Shown here: positions 31,201-43,645 of the stretch, one piece after another
How positions within the stretch are numbered: position 1 is the stretch's first letter
Layout: each line of letters begins with the position of its first letter
Source of the DNA: Elgaria multicarinata webbii
Lineage: Eukaryota; Chordata; Lepidosauria; Squamata; Anguidae
DNA length: 64,000 bases
Assembly: GCF_023053635.1 (NCBI RefSeq)
Contig: NC_086183.1
Coordinates: 35,135,501-35,199,500 of the forward strand
Direction of reading: 5' to 3'
Program-made: the position numbers and the translations under genes
The notes under the pieces: model-generated
Told to the model about the DNA's origin: nothing
The model's input: only the letters and a program-made list of their open reading frames with translations
Databases searched by the model: none

Positions 31201-34200
31201 ACCCCTCTGCCCAGCCATCTGCCCCCCCCCACCACTTGACCAGCCAACATGCACAGCTCACCCCCAGTCTCAGGCATGGGCGCTGGCTACGCTTAAGCAA
31301 TTGGGGGAGGCCCTCTGCACGTGGTCAGAGGCAGTCTCATTGTCACCTTTACGCCACGCTCCCTTCAGGGCGAGTCTCGACAGATGCGAGCGCTGCCTCT
31401 AAATCACGCTCAGCCAGTACGGTTTCGGAACCTTCCCGGCCCCCAGGGAGGAAAGGAGGCAACTCGCCCCCCACCCCACCCCACCCCACCCCACCCCCGG
31501 TGGCTGTATGGCTACAGGGGCCCTGGGCAATGGCAGGACCCGGAGCCACAGCTACGGAAAGCCAGCCGCGGGGCTGGCCAGGGTCCCGCGCGCCCTCCCC
31601 GCAGCCGCCAGCCGCACAGCCACTCACTTCTTTGGGTCCGTGAAGGTGGCCGGCCTGGCGGGGACGTCCTCGCTCCTCTTCCACCCGGCCGGCAGGCGCT
31701 TGCTCCTGCTGCTTGGCTTGGAGAAGAAGGACTTCGGCACAGAAGCAGAGAGCTGGAGGGAGCTGGACTGTGGCATGTGGGGGGGCCGGGGGCCGTCCGC
31801 CGGGGGCGTTTTGTAGACGTGGGCAGGGTATGTGGCCCTGGAGCTGCCGTGGCTGAAATAAGGGGGGGGAGCGGAAGGGAGCACTGAGTGGGATACGCAC
31901 GGCTGCACAAGAGCCGCTGAGGGCCCGGCGTGCTGGTCCCGGGGGGGCAACGGGGGTGGCGGTGCAGGCTTGGAAGGTGCCTCAGGAAGGCCACCCGGCC
32001 ATAAACAGACGACACAACTTTCCAGTGAAGAGGGCGGGCCCTGCTGACGGACCTTTCCCCTCCACGGCCCGGCACAGCCCAAGGGGCTCTTGCCCAACCG
32101 ACCACCGCCTGGGAGACCGGGGGGGGGGGGAGCGGACCCCCGGTGCCAGGCGGGACGGCTCTCCTGTGGGGCCCCTCTTGTCCCCCGGCTGACGAGGTGG
32201 GCTGCAGCCTCCCTGGGAAGAGGGAGGCTCTGCAGGCCCTTTCCACATATTTAAAGGCGCCTTGGAGAGGGGAGGAGAGCAGGCGGGGAGCTCCCACGAA
32301 GGCCGCCGCCGCACAGCTGCAGGGGAGGCTGCAAAACGCCCCCCACCCCCAGCCAGGAGCCGAGGCAGGCGTCTGGGGAGGGATGCTTCAGGGGCAAGCT
32401 CAGGGCGGAAGGACGCTCCGGCAAGCCCCTCCGTGACGTCCTGCCGTTGACTACTGCAAGGAGGCCGAGGCGGCAGGCGGGGCGGGGCCTCAGGGCCCCG
32501 ACGGAGGGCCCGGGGGAGCCGCGGCGTTTCTGGCTCCTGCGGCCACGACAGCCCTTCCCAGGCAGAGCCCCTGGCAGGACTCGGACAGGGCCACCCACCT
32601 GGGCTGCTTGAAGTTACGGCTACTGCTGCTGCTGCTGCTGCTGCACCCCCTGGCAGATGCGCCCCCGAAGGCTGTGGGGCGGTAGCTCCTGCTGGGCCCA
32701 CCGGAGCCCACGGCGGGCGAGGCCTCCCTCCTCTTGCCGCTGCCGCCCTCGGGTAGGGGGGCGCCGAAGGGGGGCGAGGACTTGGGCAGCTTGTCCCTCC
32801 ACAGGGACTTGGCGCTGGCGGCGTCGATGCCGCTGTCGCTGGAGCCCCCCTTGGCCAGGGGGTCTGGGTCGGCCTCGGCAGCGTCCGGGGGGTCGAACCA
32901 GCGCTCGTCACTGTGGCTGCTGGAGGCGTTGCTCGACAGCGTGTTGCTGCTGGAGTACTGGCCCTCGCCCTGCAGCGGAGGGGGGGCGGAGGAGAGGGTG
33001 GGTGGGTGGGTGGGGGCTGCAGGCCGGGCTGGGCAAGCCCCGCGGCCCCTGGCAGCCCCCCCAAGCTCACCTTGGAGTGCCGGTTGGGGGAGTCCTTGCC
33101 AGGCTGCTCGTGCCGGCTCGGCCGCTTGCTCCCCGAAGCCGCAGTGATCCTGGACTGCACCGGCACGTGCCAAAGGGGCTCTGCAGAGACGGGAGAAGGC
33201 GGGCGGTCACGTCGGGGCGGTCTTCTCCGCAAGAGGCTCCCTTCGATCCACACGGGCCCGATCCGCCTGCTGCTCAGGGAGTCAGGGGCGCAAAGACAAC
33301 CCTGCCAGCCTCAGGCAAAAGAGCCACGAAGGTGCTCACGGGGGACCCCGGACTGTCGAGACCTCCCACACCTGCGAACATCATGCGAAGCCACCCAAGG
33401 TGATGCCCAAACAGCGCAGAGCTGGAAGAACCCCTTGGCCACCCCCTCCTTGATCTACGAGTTGCTGAACCCAGGAGCTCCCCAGAAGGAGCTGCAGGAA
33501 GGAGCCCCAACAGTCCGCGAGGAAAATGGGATCCGAAAGTTGACAGGCTGCTGCCCCCGCCCCACCCCCCGCCCAGGCAAATAGTTCCTCTTCTAGCAGC
33601 AAACAGGAAAACAGATTTTCCATCCTCAGAGCCTCATTTTATTGTAATCAATTTCTTTATTATACGTTTTAACAAAATAAAACGATTGTGTGTGGGGGGG
33701 TTCCTCCTCAGGGCCTCAGGAATCGATCCAACCCCCTTTTAAAACCATCCAGATTGGTGGCCATCTCTACATCCTGTGGTGGTGAGTTCTGTTTCACAGG
33801 ACCCTTATGGCTGGAGGCTGCAGCGTCAAGGTGAGAACGCTGGGTCAATGCGACCCCCTCCCCCCCAAGAGCCCCCTTGCCTGTGGACGAGATGCACGAG
33901 GCCCTCGGGAGAAGAGCGGATGCAGCTTCACGCAAGGACTCCGGAAGCAAGGATTCACCCCCGCCCCCCCCCTTTTGCTCTTCCCGCCCTCCTTCGCCTT
34001 GTGGGCACAGCAGGAGGGGAATTTGTTCCCCGACCCCCAGTTTGGCATGGTCTGACTTAACCTGCTGCGCTACGCCAGGGCGGCTTCCCCAGGAAGGTCA
34101 GGGACCCAACGGGGTGCATCCCGGCATAGTGCCAAGGTGACGGAGCCTCTGCCTTGTGAAGGGCCCGTTTGCTCGAGTGGTCCTCCGCCGCCGTCGCCTC

Positions 34201-37200
34201 CTCCTCCTCCTCCTCCTCCTCCTCCTCCTCCTCATTGTGCGGAGGAAGAAGGCAGAGGCGGAGCTGTGAGGAACAGCCGGCCAGGGGCTGCCGAGAAAGG
34301 GGCTGCCTTTAGGGCTCCACTCAGCCTCCTCGGCTTTTCCACAGGGGCCCGGCCCAAATCCCTGGCCACCCTCCTGACCTCCCCTGGTGACATCGTGGGG
34401 CCTGAAAGGGTCCCCCACTCAGCAGCAGCAGACCCCCCACCCACCCAGCATCTGTAGTGAGCCCTCCATCTCGTGGTCCCTGCTAAGACGTGCTTTTGGG
34501 GGGGGGGGGAGAAAGAAATGAGGAAAGGAAAGGAAAGGGGGGAAACAGCCTCTGAGAACAAGCCACTGGAGCTGGGGCTTTTCAGGGGCCCGGCCCAGCT
34601 CAGCTCAGCTCAGCTCAGCAGCTCAGCTCAGCAGCTCAGCTCAGCAGCTCAGCTCAGCAGCTCTGCTCAGCAGGCAGAGCCGGTCTGCAAGGGCAGGGCA
34701 GCAGCTCCTCTCCCTGAAGAAACCCGTCTGGGCTCTGCCTACACGCTCCGGGGGAGGCGCCCTCCCGAGGCGAAGGAACGCCCTCCGGGAGGCTCTGGAG
34801 AGCTGGGAACACATCTCTGAGCATCACCACCCGCCTGGGCGTGAGAGAGCGAGAGAGGACACTTGGCCGCCACGGGGAGAGCGACTCGCAGGAGGGCGCC
34901 CTGCCCGGCCCCGGCATCACGGGCCAAAGGGAGAGTCCTAAAACCACACCGGGGGGGGGGGGGGCAACGCGTTGCGCTCTCTGCTTGGCCAGGGCATCCC
35001 CAGCCCCGCTCTGCTGGGCTCATCGGTGGGCCTCCAGCTTGGGCCCGCTTTCCTTCCCAGTCTCCCAGCATTTGGCCAGGACTGAGTCTGCTCCCCACAG
35101 GGCCTTCTGTGGGACTTCTGTGGGGCCGACGCAAAATGTCACTGGGGCAGGGACCTTGAAGGGGCGCACAGGAGCCAGTGCCCCCTTCTCAAAGGCTGCA
35201 GACCTTTGCCCCAGCGAAGAGGGCACGAAGGCACTGCTGGATGCAGCGAGGGAGAGAGGGGGGGGGGCATGCCCTCTGCCCCGGTCCCAGTGTGCTGGGG
35301 CTTGCCGGCAGAGAGGCGCAGGGGTCTTTGGGGAGAGGGATCTTGGCTGTGACAGGAGAGCTGCCCACCCTTTCTCCAAAGCCAGGGCTCTTTGCCTCGT
35401 GTTTGCGTTCAGAGGCCAGGCTGAGCCAGCGGCCCTCAAGGGCTGAACGGCTCTGCCTGGGGAGCATCCAAGCCTCTGTGCTCGGGCAATTGGCCAAGAA
35501 GGTGTGGGGAGACGCGTCTCTCCCCCCCCATCCCCCCCCCGGTCTGTAGAAGAACAAGCAGAAGCCTGCAACGGCCCCAGAAACACTCCGCTGTGGCTGG
35601 GCCACGGGCTGCTGTGAGCACTGCCTCTGGCAGTTGCAGAGGGCCCAGCCTAGCTCATGCCCACAGCCACCCAAGAGCCAGCCCACACTCCACCCCCCCG
35701 CCCCCGCCCCCGCCCTGGCCCAGTTCTGCTTCTAACTTACCGGGCTTGGGCCTCTCCATGGTGCTCTCTTGACTGGCCAGCCCTCCGGAGGAGGAGGAGT
35801 CCCCGTTGGAGGTCACCTCGTGGGCGTAGAGCGGGTCAAACGGCCCCAGGGCCCGCTGCGGGGCTGCATACCTGTGAAGGGAGCTGAGAAGAACAGGCAG
35901 GCGGCAGCTCAAGATGGGAAACCGATGCAGTGGGGAAAACACCAGCCAGCCTCCGTTCATTAGCAGGTTTTAAAAATACCAGACTTGAGGGGGGAGGTGA
36001 GCGCAGAGAGGCAGCTGAGCAAGCCCAGCTCCTCCGGCAGCCCGGCTTCTGTGGCCCAGGCAACGGAGGCACGTCCTGGGGAGGGGCAGAGAGGGAGGAG
36101 AGGGGCCGAAGGGCACCACAGGAGGCTCAGCTCAGCAGCTCCTCCCTGCTGCCCACGGAACAGGGTGCCACAGCCACCCCGGTTGGGGCCCCGGGCCGGG
36201 TGTGGAAGCCCCAGGGGCCTGACAGCTTTCCAAGGGGGGCTGGGGGCCACAGGTTCCGCTTCAGGCCAAGGTAGGCACAGCGGCCACCTCCTACCAGTCT
36301 GGCGGCCGTGAGAAAGCCTGGACTCCGAGGCAGCAAAGGAGCTCCCAGTCCGGCGGGCCACGCTTGCTGCGCGACCCCTCCAGGGAATGTCCCGGAGCGC
36401 TCCTTGCATGCCCTGGCACAGAGACTTCAAAAGGCAAGATGACAAAGGAGGCGCTCCGGGCCCCTGGGCAACGGCTGTGGGGGGACGGGGGACAGAGCGG
36501 GATCAGGCCCGGGAAGCCCCAATCCCCAATCCTGGCAACCAGAGCAGCCAGGCCGGAGGAGGGGCAGGCGTGGGCATGGCCCTGCCGGGAGGGGCCCAGG
36601 CGCCCTCTTCAGGGAGCTGCCCTTTGGGGCTACGCAAAAGGCTAGAGCAGCCCCTGGCACAGGCAGGAGTCCCCAAGCTTGGATCCCGTCCACCAGGTCT
36701 GCAGCCTGGCGCATCTGCCTCAAACACCCGCTGCACCGGGGGGGGGGAGAGAACCAGACCCAGAGGAAGCGAAGCAGTGCACGCCAGGCCCCACGGGCCA
36801 CCCCAGCCCCTCCTCCCCTCCCATGTCCCCGTGGCGGGTCATCTTCTACGCAGCGCCTGGGGCTAAAGCAGCGCAGCGGCCTTGTACAGCATCTGCGCAT
36901 CGCCATCGGCCACGCAAGGAAGCGGCCTGGAGCCCGGAGCCGCCCCACGGCCCCATCGCTCCCGCTCCGCCTCTCTCCGCCTCCACCCAGGCAGCAGGAG
37001 AAAGAGGAATTGGGGCAGCTTCAGACAGAGACCGAGGTAAGCCAAAGCCAACAAATGCAGCCTTCCCCAAGGTTCCCTTAGGGGCCAATGCCGCCTGACC
37101 CACAAGGCCGCGCTGGGCTTGTGAGGTTCCACTCGGCGCGTTTTCAAGACCGGTCCCTGAAGCTATTTCACAGAGTCACAATGGACGCTGAAGTTCCCAG

Positions 37201-40200
37201 GACTGGAACTGGGGAGGCCGCCAGACTGTGCGCAGAGAACCAAAGTAAGCGCCCCCTGCTCCCCCCCCGGCACCGTACAAAGCTCCGGCATGCCCTGACA
37301 CAGGCAGATGCCCTGCCCCCCGCCCCCCGCCCTCACCGCCCCGCCCCGCCCCGCCCCCGGCATGAGCTGGTCTGGTTTCCCACCCGTGACTCGGGGCCAC
37401 CTGCGAGTGGCAGGGGGCAATGAGGGGCCTGTGTGGCTTGCGGCCTTTGCGTGCCGGCCCTCCTCCAGCCTACCTTTCCGGAGACGGCTTGTAGCGGGGG
37501 GTGTAGGCTGCTCCCGAAGAGCCAGGCACGGAGAAACTGCCGGAAGGCTGGCGGTAGGGCTGGATCCGCTCCGCTGCGGCGGCCTGGGAGGACGATGCCG
37601 TGGCGGGGGTCTCCGGGAAGCTCACTGGCCTAGCTCGTGGGAGGGAGGGAGGGACCGTGCTCAGGGAAGGAGGGAGAGCGCCGGGCCTTCAGAGCTGCAG
37701 CCCCCAGCGCTCCTGAGACCCTAGGCCCCGGCGTGAGTCTCCTGGCTGTGGCAACAACAGCCGAGAGACGCTGGAGCCCAGGTGGAGAAGGGCAGCGTCA
37801 GCTGAGCCCCGGCACGGACCGGCAGGCAGGGAGGAGCCCGGAGCGCCCCCCGCAACAGCTGAGCAGTCTGGTCCAGATTTAGCAGGAGCTTCATCTGGGG
37901 CTACTGGGAGCACAGGAGCCAAGGTCACCCCAGGGCAGGAGGAGGCAGAGGGCAGCCAGGCCAAGTGGGCCCAGGCCGCCCTGCCCCCCCACCCCCACCC
38001 CGGCTGGGCGCAGGGACGGCGCCTCCTCACCTCTTGCCATGCAGCGGCTGCGACTCGCGGTACGGAGCCAGGGCGCTCTGCTTCGGGGCCCGGGTGAGGG
38101 ACTGGGACTGGGACTGGCCCTGGCCCTGGCCCAGCTGTTCTGCCCACTTGGAGGGCTGAGAGGAGCTGTGGGGGGCAGCAGACCCTCCACACTGCCAGGC
38201 GGAGTTGCTGCGGTACGGAGGCCGGTAACCCACCGGCAGGCTCTCCGGCTCCACCTTGGGCTCCACACTGCTCATTTTGAAGGACTCAGCCCAGCCCCTG
38301 CGAGAGGAGAGAAGAGGCAGCAGGTGAAGGTGCGTCGCCAGAGCGGAGCACAACCGCCAACCCACGGCTCCCAGGAGCCTGGCAGAGGCGGCTGAGGCGG
38401 CCGGCTTGGAGAACACAGAGAGAGGTGCAGGCAGAGCAGGGCCGAAACAAAAGCTCAACATTGCTCCCCCCTTTCCGCCCCCCTTTCCAGCCCTCCAGGC
38501 CTTTTCCCGGCTTCTTACCAATTATCCCCAAAGTTCTGCAAGCACATAAGCGCAAGGAGGCCTCAACCCCTGCCGAGGCAGGCCCTGGGCCCACGGCAGA
38601 GCGCCGTGCCCCCTCTCCCCCTCCCCGCACTTGTGGGACACGTGCTGTTGGGCTGCCCTCCCGGAATCCCGTGGCAGAAAGGCCCTTCTCCTGGCTCTCT
38701 CAGGAGGCGGGGAGACCCGGCGGCAGCAGTCCCAGTGCAGCCTCGTCACACCGCCCGCCCAGCCTGAGGGAGAGCCGCCGAGCAGAGGGGGGCTGGCTTC
38801 CCCTCACGCCGAGGCAGGTGCCCGGTCCTTCAAGTGCCACGACCCGGCTGCCAACGTTCACCTGGGGGACTGGCGCGTTCGCTCGCACCCGCCCACAGCC
38901 GCGGCCCTGCTCCGATGCTCACACAGCCCCCGCCTCACCCCACACAGCCGCCCGCAACAGACCTACATCCGACTCCTGCCTTTGTCAGCTCTGCAGCTGC
39001 TGGGGAGAATGAAGTCATTGCGCGCACTGCGAGGTGCAAGTCTCCGCAGGAAGCAGCCCTCCGGCCAGGCCTGGCGCTGCTGGAAAGGCAGCGCCAAGGG
39101 CCCGGCGTGAGCCCCGGCCAGCCCGCCTGCCTGCCCGCCCGCCCACCCCGCTTGTCAAGGCTCGCAGTACCTGCCTCTGCCGGGGAAGCTCTCCTGCCCA
39201 GCGCCTCGGCTCCATGCACAGGGACGGCAACTCTCCTCGGCTCAAGCGTTTGCACAGCCATTGCGCTGGAATGCACTCAGCGCCTGAATCCTCCCCTCAC
39301 AACCTGGTGTGGTGGGTTGGACGGGAAGGAGGGCCTGCGGGCAAGCCAGCCGGTGCCTCAACTTGCTCTCCAAACCACACCTGGCAAATCAGACAGGAAG
39401 CCGAGGGCACAGCTGGGCTCACGGAGCAGGGCCACTTAACCCTTCAGGGACCAGAGCAGAGGCAGGCGCCTCCCCCCGGGGCTTCCACAGCACCTGTCTT
39501 CTACCGAGGAGGAGTAACCCCGGCTCAGATGTGGGGAATGAAAGGGCCAAGTAGGGCAGAATGCATCCCACAAAGGCGGATCGCTCCGGAGTTTGCAAAA
39601 GGCAAACAAGGCACACCGGTTCTTGCTACCGCCGTTTAGATAACAGCATCACGCCTGCAGATTGCGCCTTCTGTGTCCAAAGGGCCCCGGGGTCACCCTC
39701 TAAAACCCTCCTGTTCACTCTTGCTGTGGCACGCCCCGAGAAGGGGACCAGATGTCAGCAGGGCACACCTGTCCTGACTGCCATCTAGGCGTCAACACGC
39801 ACCGCTCAACCTCAGAAGAGCCGCCCGCTGCGCACCTGCTTGACATAGAGAGGGGCAGAGGGGAAGGGCTTAGCAGCAACATGCCAGCCCAAAGCAGCGG
39901 CCTCCCGCCGGACCCCGTCCTTGACGCCAGGCACCCCTCGCTTGGTAGCCCCCCACCAGCCAGGAGGGCAGGGAAAGAGCAACACTCACAGTCAAGGCAG
40001 AGCCACTGTTGGCACACAGCGTGCAGAAAAGCAGTCCTTCGTAACAAGGAAAGGCAACCAGACACAACCCCCAGCCTGCCAATGAGAGCTGTGTCCAAAG
40101 CCCTCCTGGGCGGACAGAGTAGCTGGAAAGCGCTCACCGCTCCAGCCGGGAAGGGGCACCCCCTGCTCCCCCTCCCTCTCTGCAGAGCCCGGGAGCCTCC

Positions 40201-43200
40201 CTGCCCTCCGCTCCTCCTGGAGGTCATGCACAGCCCCTTCCTCCCTCGTTCGCCCCCACTGAGGGGAAGAAGAAGAAGGGGAGCCAAAGACACCCACCGC
40301 CCCGTCCTGCCCTCGCATGCTCAGGCCTCCTGGGCTCAGGCACGGGCGGGGCGGGCTACGCTTGCCCCACACCAGCCTGGAGCTGCCGGCCAACGCTGCC
40401 GATGCAGAATTCTCACCAGTGCCACAGCGCCGGTGGTCCCTGCCCAAAGCTGGCAGAAGCAAAGTTAGGCAACGCCCACTTGACTTGCACCCTCGGATCC
40501 TCTGGGGGCAGGACTATTTTCGGGTGCTGGGAAGATGGAGGTGATCACGTGGGCAGGTTGCATCACACGAGGCCTCTTGCCGCCACTATTTGCGCATTTA
40601 TATCCCGCCCTTTTTCCTCCAAGGAACCCAAGGCAGCGTACGTCCTCCTCCTCCTCCTCCTCTCCATCTTACCTTCACACCAACAACCCTCTGAGGTAGG
40701 CTGGGCTGAGAGTCTGTGACTGGCCCAAAGTCACCCAGTGGGTTTCCGACAGGACCGACACTTTAGCCACTACACCACGCTGCTCTCCAGCCCTGCTTGC
40801 CGTTCAATGTGTCAGAACACGAACCCGACACAAGCCGGCTCACCTGCGCGGAATGCCGTCCTCATGTGGCGGAATGATGACCACCTTCACGGTCACGGAT
40901 GTGCGCAGCCAGTCGATCATCTGGTCATGGCTGAGCGTGACCACGGCCACCTTGCAGATCTCCACCAGCCGGCTGCCCTGCCGGAGGCCGGCCTGCCAGG
41001 CAAAGCCGTAGTCCTCCACCTCTGCCACCGTCCCGTCGAACTTCACGTGGAAGCCCAGCTGCCCCAGACCGTTCCTCCGCAGCGTCATCTCCACCGTCTC
41101 ACAGCCAGAGGTCATGACCTAGGAAGAGAATGAGCGACACGGGGAAGAGGGCTGCTTCTCAGCAGGTTCCAGCGCCAGGGGACAAAGGCCCAATGGCATT
41201 CTCTTATTTACTTATTTATTTCATTTCATTTCTCTACCACCCAATAGCCGGAGCTCTCTGGGCGGTTCACATTATCGGCCGATAGACGGTATTTTTATCC
41301 TGCCTTTTTCCCTCCAAGGGACCCAAAGAGGCACACACAGTCCTCCACCTCTCCATCTTATCCTCACAACAACCACCCTGCGAGGGAGGTTCAGCTGAGA
41401 GTCTGAGACTGGCCCAAAGTCACCCAGTGGGGCTCCATGGCTGAGCGGGGACTAGAACCCGGGTCTCCCGACTCCCAGTCCAACACTCTAGCCGCTGCAC
41501 CACACTGGCATCCGCGTCATTCACCCTTTGGGAGCAGGCCTGTGCGGTGGCTGCTCACCTTCAGCCGCTGCACGACCTCCTTGACGTCGTCTGGGTTGTT
41601 CTCCAGGGCGCGGACGAAGACATGGTCCCCCCGCCCATAGAAGATCTTGAGGCTGAAGGGGTCTGGGGTCCAGCCAATCACGTCCGCGCAAAAACAGTTG
41701 AACACCACTTCCTTGGAGGCCAGATCCAGGAGGACAACGAATTCGTTAGAGATGGCCAGGATGCACTCAGTTTCACCCCCCTGGGCGTAATCCTGTGCCA
41801 GGACGTGCCAGGCAATGGCCCCAGTGCTGTGCTGCTCAGCCCCGATCCGGGCTTTCGTTTTCTCCTTCTTCTTCGAGGTCAGCGAGATCAGGTTGAACTT
41901 CCCTGTGGAGTCGACGGGCGTGCTGGTGACGCAGTTCTCCGCCAGGTCTTTCAGGTACTCCTGCCGCGTGCGGGTGGCCATGGTGTGGAACTTGTCTGAC
42001 TTGTGGGCCGCATTCTCGGCATTGATCACTTTGGCTAGCAGGAAATCTCGGAAGACGTCGGATTTGCGGAAAGTGGCTCTTCTTGGGATTGCCGGCCCAA
42101 ACGGCGGCACGTCTTTGGAGCGGGTCACCGCCACGCTGGCGACACGGCAAGGAAAAGGCAGAATTGTGGATCAGGCCACTCGGGCAGCGGGGGAACTGCC
42201 TCCACGCTCACCCTCTTGCCAACGCACCCGGGCGAATCCCACCCAATGATGCAGGCCCCTTCCCTTTCCCCGGGGACTCCCCACAGCCCTAAGAGGGTCA
42301 CCTTCGGGGCTTCGTATTCAGGCTTTAGCTGACAGGGGAACTTGAACTTTCTCGGCTCACCAAAATTATTTTACACCCTAATGGGAGAGAGGAGAGGTCC
42401 AAAGGAAGGCAAGCTCCCTAAAGCCAGCCCTCTGGGAGACCTTGGAGGGCCTGAAGAAGTAGAAGCAGCGTCCTGTTGGCAGAGGCTAAAGGAAGCCCAG
42501 GAAGCTGCCTCAGTTGTGCTCGGGTGATGGGGCCACCTAGCCCAGCACCGACTCCTCTGACTGGCAGCCGCTCTCTGGGGCCTCAGACAGAGAGAGAGAG
42601 AGAGAGAAAGAGAGAGAGCTCACATCTTCTGCTTCCTGATCCTTGAGCGGCGATGCTAAAGCAGGGACCACCTGCAGGCCCACTTAGGCCTTGACCCCTG
42701 AGCTGACATCTCAGGTGGGGAGAGGATGTACCTGTAGCAAACGTTCTCCGTGCAGGGACTCTGGGCCCGGACAATGATGAACACGTGCTGGAAGTGGGAG
42801 CGGATGTTCTGGGGGGTGAAAGGCAGTGCCCCGGGCTCCTGGAAGATGATGGTGACGATATCGTTCCCAATGTGTCTCTTCCTGAGCAACTGGCCGTGGA
42901 AGGAAGACAGGTTAGTTCCTGGGGGGGGGGGGGGAACCGCGATCCCCAAACAGACAGAGCCGAGAGACGCGTTGGGCCAGAAACTTCCAACTGGGGCAGG
43001 ATATGAAGCAGGGCCCAGCACACCAGGGCTCATCTCACCAGGCAGGAGGCGCCAGGGGGGAAACGGGCGACCTCTGGCCTTTTTGTCCAAAGCTCACTGA
43101 CTGGCCAATTTGTTCAGCTTGTTTTCTAAAGTGCCGGTAGCATGCCTGGCCCTGAACTCTTCGAGGGTTCTGTTTTCTCACCAGCTGATTCAGAGCACGT

Positions 43201-43604
43201 GGTGCTCAACAGGGTGAGACAGCTCAAGTGGAGCCTGGAGGCCTGTCTCGGACGCGTTTGTGACGAGAGAGAGGGCTGCAGGCTCACTTGCTCTTGGGGA
43301 CAGAGGGACCAAGCCGGCCAGCAGAGACAGAGCCTGGCCGCTGCGTGGATCCAGTTACCTGTTGCCTGTTGTTGGGGGTGTACGGGAGCATTGTCGACAC
43401 GTGGAACATGATCTCGTAGCCTTGGCATGTCGTGTAGAGGGAGTGGGTGCCGGTGGAGTCAGCTGCAAGGCAAAGGAGCAGGGCGCAGCTCAGCTGTGCC
43501 CGGCAGGCGGGCCGGGGGGTGGGGGGCTCCAGCCAGCCCTCTTGGCCTCCCCGTCACAGGCTCATAGCAAGGGGTGCGTACTGCAGGCTCCAGGGCACCC
43601 CTGC

Positions 43605-43645
<41 letters not shown>

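Noticed and set aside
31982-33253. 423-codon minus-strand frame around SIPA1L3 exons 12-13
   Set aside because: It starts in exon 12 but reads through intron, and is out of the SIPA1L3 frame over exon 13. The spliced SIPA1L3 frame explains the region.
41440-41509. A tRNA gene
   Set aside because: The tRNA-like A/B-box wording belongs to the tRNA-derived head of a SINE and cannot form a complete cloverleaf.
42132-42134. A SIPA1L3 start at MAVTRSKD
   Set aside because: The codon is GTG (Val) immediately after a splice acceptor. The frame joins exon 6 in phase, so it is internal.
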